64,000 nt of DNA. It comes from Dipylidium caninum (taxonomy: Eukaryota > Platyhelminthes > Cestoda > Cyclophyllidea > Dipylidiidae). Positions 59,901 to 64,000 of this stretch are shown one piece after another (position 1 is the first letter of the stretch; every line of letters starts with the position of its first letter). The position numbers and the translations under genes were made by a program. The DNA lies in NCBI GenBank assembly GCA_017562135.1, contig QEYB01001208.1, positions 1,240,001 to 1,304,000 of the forward strand. Direction: 5' to 3'. The notes beneath the pieces were generated by a model. That model saw nothing but the letters and a program-made list of their open reading frames with translations. It made no database searches and was not told the origin of the DNA.

Positions 59901-62900
59901 CACTTGTCTTGCGTGAGCCAGGAGAGGTGACTGATTGAGGTCGGATGGTTGACGTGGGGCCGCTGGCCGGAGGAGAGTCGCCTTTTTGACATCACACTCC
60001 AAACACCTTCCATTTATCATTACGAAAAGTAGTATTTTGACCCATCTCTCATCTCACCCAAAGCCTTGGCCCTCCCCAATTAATGGCCTTTCCCTCCCCC
60101 GGCATTTATCGAGATCCTCCGTTGACAGTTTAAAGGCAACCTCATGAGCGCGGAAAAATGTGTGCGAATGGCACAAAAATAGGCCAGTGTTAATTTCAAA
60201 ATGGCCACATTTTCAGTACAAGTGACGACACAGACATCCACAAAGGCGCAGTAAAGTGTATATCGTTGACAACCATCAGTGGGGAAGTGAAAGTGTGTCG
60301 GTTTACACGCCGCAGGTCGCTAAAATGGAGACTACACGTTCCGCCAGAGTAGACCCTTCAAGTGTCTCTCCACCCTTATTTGCCATAGAGGTTTGCTGCT
60401 ATAAATAGGCAAGGGGAGTTTGGCGTGGTGACGAACTTTCGAAGGGCTGTTGCATTTGCATAACTAAAATATAAGTAGTATGTGGATTGTTGAAGGCCTT
60501 TGATTCAGAACATACGGTAATCGTGAGGTGAGCGAGTGAAGAGGCCCTACTCTGTTGACCGACTATCCCCTAAACAGCAACTTCCCTTAGGGAACGTGGA
60601 CGGGAGTGCCACAAAACTCTTGAGAGGGCGGGATTGGCGGTTGCAGGAGGCGAAAAGAGAGGCGGCTCTTTCCGCCATACGCGTCGGGGATGTAGGATGA
60701 GTTTGAAGAAGAGTTTAGCGACGAGATGTGCATTCCTTAAATCCGTTCCCGTAAGGAATGTAAGCTCTAGGGGACGAGCATCTCACGCATTTGTGCATAC
60801 ACCATTCAAAGGTTGAGTGGAACGAATGTGTTTTTGCGGCCAAAAAACTGGATGGTAGCAATTAACGGAGTCACGACCAAGAAGTTACCATAAGCCGGAT
60901 GGTAAAAAGATGATTCTGTGGGAGATCTGCTCCAGCACTCCTCCCTTTCGACCGTTGACATATAAGATAGGCAACCATGCCTTAAAATCCAACCACAACA
61001 GGGAATAAAAGTGCCTGCGTGCCCGTGCTGCTCCCTTCTCTCCCTAGCAGTGGCACACGCCACGTGCAGGTCGGGGCGGGAGGGCAACTATTAAACCGCC
61101 TCTCGAATACGAGCCCCCGGGTACGCGCTGCGGGGCTAGCCTGATGAGACGGGAGGTGGGCCCGCTCGGGAGATATTAGGACGGAATACTGAGTGGCTGC
61201 GCAATGTCATCGCTTTAATTGCCGGTTGAGTTTTGGCAAGGGGCAAACGCCAGCCTACCTTGGCACTCCGACACCGCTCGTCGCACCTCGTTAACTCGCA
61301 AGTTAGTGTTTCCTTCTGTAAACACAAAGGTGCACGACTACCTAGACTGGCTGCCGGTGGCACTGAAGCGATGTGCTCCCGAACCCCTCAAATATGTAGA
61401 TATCAAAGTGGTACCGGGCAACTCAACCGCAAGCATCCCTTTGCGTGGCATTCAAAGTGCGTAAGTTGCACCTTATAACTTTGTCGAACAGGAGGAGAGC
61501 GACCCCGCTCTGTTGGTCACAACCCTCTTCTCCTCCCAGGCTGACCACTGGTCTATGGGGATGCCGAAGCCTGTAGGTCTTAAAATTTAAAAGGTAAACC
61601 CCTAATTGAATTAAAGCAGATGATTATGTTGCAAACATCTCACCCAGTAGACTTTGTTGGTTGGAGGCACTCGATTCGGACAAATGAAGGCAATTTGGTC
61701 ATCAAGTGATACGTGTAGATCCTTTGGAGTATTTACTCGAAACCTTTGCAAAAGGAAAAGAAGAGGATGATTAAAGAGGTGCTCCCCTCACGACGAAGTG
61801 TCAACTCGTTGCGCCCGGTCTCGTGGCCTTCTGTCAGGTGGGTCTGCAATGTGGCCGTCGGGTGGATGTGTGTCACCGTGTCATGTAACTGGTGAATCTG
61901 TGCTAGTCACCTGTCAACCGCGTGCTTCTGGGTCTTCTCGAGAAAGACACCATGGACGAGGCTATGCCAAGAATGCGATTTTACCGCAGAGTCGTCTTGC
62001 TGTATCTCAATGAAAATCTCGCGCAATGACTGGCGTTTGAAGACGCGTGGAAAAACCAGGGGTGGTCCATTTATGGCGAGAATTTTATCATAAGCACACC
62101 GGCAGCCACAACCATTTGCTTTTCACTGCGATGGGATTTTTTTGATTAGACTACTTACACCTCCGCAAGGAAGGGGACGGCGCGTGGCACCGTGTGCCGC
62201 GGTGGAGCCTCTGCGAGGAAAACAGAAGCCCTCCGAGTGCGCCCAGCTCCCCTCGACGCGCCTACAAACCTGCAGGATTTGGCTAAACAGGAGGATGGAT
62301 TTAATGAAATAAGCCATAAAGATTACGGCAACAAACAGACAGGAGATTTATGCTAATGCCCGAACATAAAATGATAAGAGGGCGGCAGAGAGAAGTGTCC
62401 TTTTATTTCGCCGCAAGGCATAAAACGACAATTTCTTGTTACAAAGCCGGGTATATACAATTAGTTAATCCACTGCCTCCTCCCGATCAACGGAATTCCC
62501 CTAATTAATTTGTCTAGGAAATTTGCAGCGTAGTGGGTGAAGGAGCCACACCTGGGAAATATCACATAGGCAGATCGGGCTGCCCTTCGGCCAGAGGAGT
62601 TCTTACGTGACGACCTGATGGACGGTGTCTTAACTGTCCATTTGCCGACATTTCGGACAGACGTCGGGTCCTGTTTGCGATTGTGATTGACAGACTGCAC
62701 AGAAAGCATGATGTATGCGGCGCACAATGCTGGGTATAACGCTGACTGTGGTAGAGGCCTTTCTCTGACACACACACGTTCACGCCCACATAACCACTGC
62801 AAAGCGTCGTCTAAATTTGCATTCCGAAAGACCCATTTAGTCCGATAATTAAACTTGAATGCATCTCAAAATGGTTGTTTACAGACGCCAATAAATGGTC

Positions 62901-64000
62901 ACAGTGACGAAGCGACCTCTACCAGAATTTCTGACGTACAGGGGGCACCGCAAAATGCCCTTCTCATTCCAGCCCTTTCCGCTGATACGTTTCATGAAGC
63001 GACGACGGTCGACATTTCAAAGGCATTAATGTTCTTCACCACTCTCATATACCCTCGGCGCAAAACAATGTTCAAGAGTGGCTCGTAAAAGGTGGACTCG
63101 GGATGATGAAAGTGAAGAGACAACGTTGCTGCATAAACGAGTGGCAAGCCGCGTAGTGCTCTGTTGCAAAGGGTGAGAAAGTATCCAGGATGATGGTGTG
63201 GGACAAAATGAATGGCGATCCGGTCGCGTCAGCCTGGTAAAACCGCATAAGAGAGGATAGGGTCGCCAAATTAGCGACGTGCGGGGAAGCGTGCATTTCA
63301 TCTACTCACTGTCGTGCCGAATCACTCCATCCGCCCGGAGGGAGATTATAATTGCATGAATAATGCATGATTTGAACAAATTTGGTTCCTCCATGATTCC
63401 TTGTGTTTGTCACAGGATATCTAACAACCTGCCTACACTGATCATAGGCAATGCTGCCACGCGCACTTTCTCAAGCCACAAGCCATAAAGGCTGTGAACT
63501 TGACTTCGCAGCAGTCTACGAAACCTTTTGAACTTCCGTTTGGTAAAAGACGCGAAATTCAGAGGTGTCCGAATTGTGCTTCCCTCCAAAATGCACGAAC
63601 ACCGGCCCCATAGCACAGAACATCAGCGGCCTATGCGGAAGTTAACGATGCCCCATATCTCTTATCGTCTAGTGAACAGAAGTGGCAGAATAATAGCGGG
63701 TGAACCGAGTTCCCACATTTTGGGGACAGGGGGAAAGAGCAAATTTCCTCCGAGACCAGAACGCGACGAATCACTCAAGTAACCACGCATGGGGATGCAA
63801 CACTTATCCCTCGCATCCCAAAGAGTGCCGTGGTGGTCGGAGACACACAAACTCGACAGCACCAAGGGCGAAAGGGGGCCACATTCGAGCATAACGAAAT
63901 CGTAATGGTGAACGACTCGCACTCGTATTGTTGCAAATAACGCTAATAATGGGCCACTTGACGTAGAAGGAGACTGGGAAGAAAGAGATGCTTAGGCCTT
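56971..64000. other. Long region with no firmly assigned gene
   Basis: More GC-rich than the rest, with homopolymer tracts (C run near 59166-59185, G run near 59552-59562). It should contain introns and perhaps exons of the membrane-protein gene. Two minus-strand segments with proper splice borders (61259-61315 and 62607-62694) are possible small exons, but nothing was identified by family. Open frames on both strands overlap extensively and are not credible genes. Confidence 0.4.
59383..59452 (+). other. tRNA-like sequence with Pol III box A and box B resemblance
   Basis: tggctgagtgatta resembles box A of Ser/Leu-type tRNAs, and gggtccgatct about 50 nt downstream resembles box B. The T-arm can pair cgggt with acccg but leaves a loop of nine instead of seven bases. 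No clean acceptor stem closes around it. Probably a decayed tRNA or the head of a tRNA-derived SINE. Confidence 0.3.

Overview
The window is nuclear DNA of a flatworm, most likely a tapeworm (Cestoda). The strongest marker is an intact thioredoxin-glutathione reductase: a glutaredoxin domain fused to a thioredoxin reductase, 598 residues, ending Gly-Cys-Sec-Gly. This is the platyhelminth form of the enzyme. The other genes are ordinary animal genes with many introns, some as short as 32-35 nt and others of several kb. All gene models were built by hand from reading frame, splice-site and phase continuity. For the nine multi-exon models the intron phases agree and, where complete, the coding length is divisible by three; one exon of the fibulin gene needs a one-base correction.

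Layout. 111-7994 (-): fibulin-like extracellular-matrix gene, with its 3' end beyond base 1. 7995-15840: no gene recognised. 16212-24627 (+): DNTTIP1 (TdIF1), a histone-deacetylase complex subunit. 25436-27367 (-): PSMC4/Rpt3, a 26S proteasome ATPase. 30528-31595 (-): TMEM185-like membrane protein, with a possible last exon at 29784-30036. 32699-35069 (+): ITPK1, an inositol phosphate kinase. 35834-37826 (+): unrecognised 524-residue protein. 38504-41415 (+): HEAT/ARM-repeat protein. 44901-45704 (+): CCDC115/Vma22, a V-ATPase assembly factor. 47900-53027 (-): thioredoxin-glutathione reductase, with a candidate SECIS element near 47693-47752. 56306-56970 (-): last exon of a single-pass membrane protein. 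56971-64000: almost nothing could be assigned. Two copies of an uncharacterised repeat of about 1.05 kb lie in opposite orientation at 43424-44456 and 54599-55659.

The genes do not form an operon or one pathway. They cover matrix, chromatin, protein turnover, inositol phosphates, V-ATPase assembly and redox defence. One shared property stands out: in six of the nine main genes a splice acceptor lies 3-28 nt upstream of the start codon, as expected for spliced-leader trans-splicing or for introns in the 5' UTR. No prokaryotic features (CRISPR, insertion sequences, Shine-Dalgarno operons) are present.
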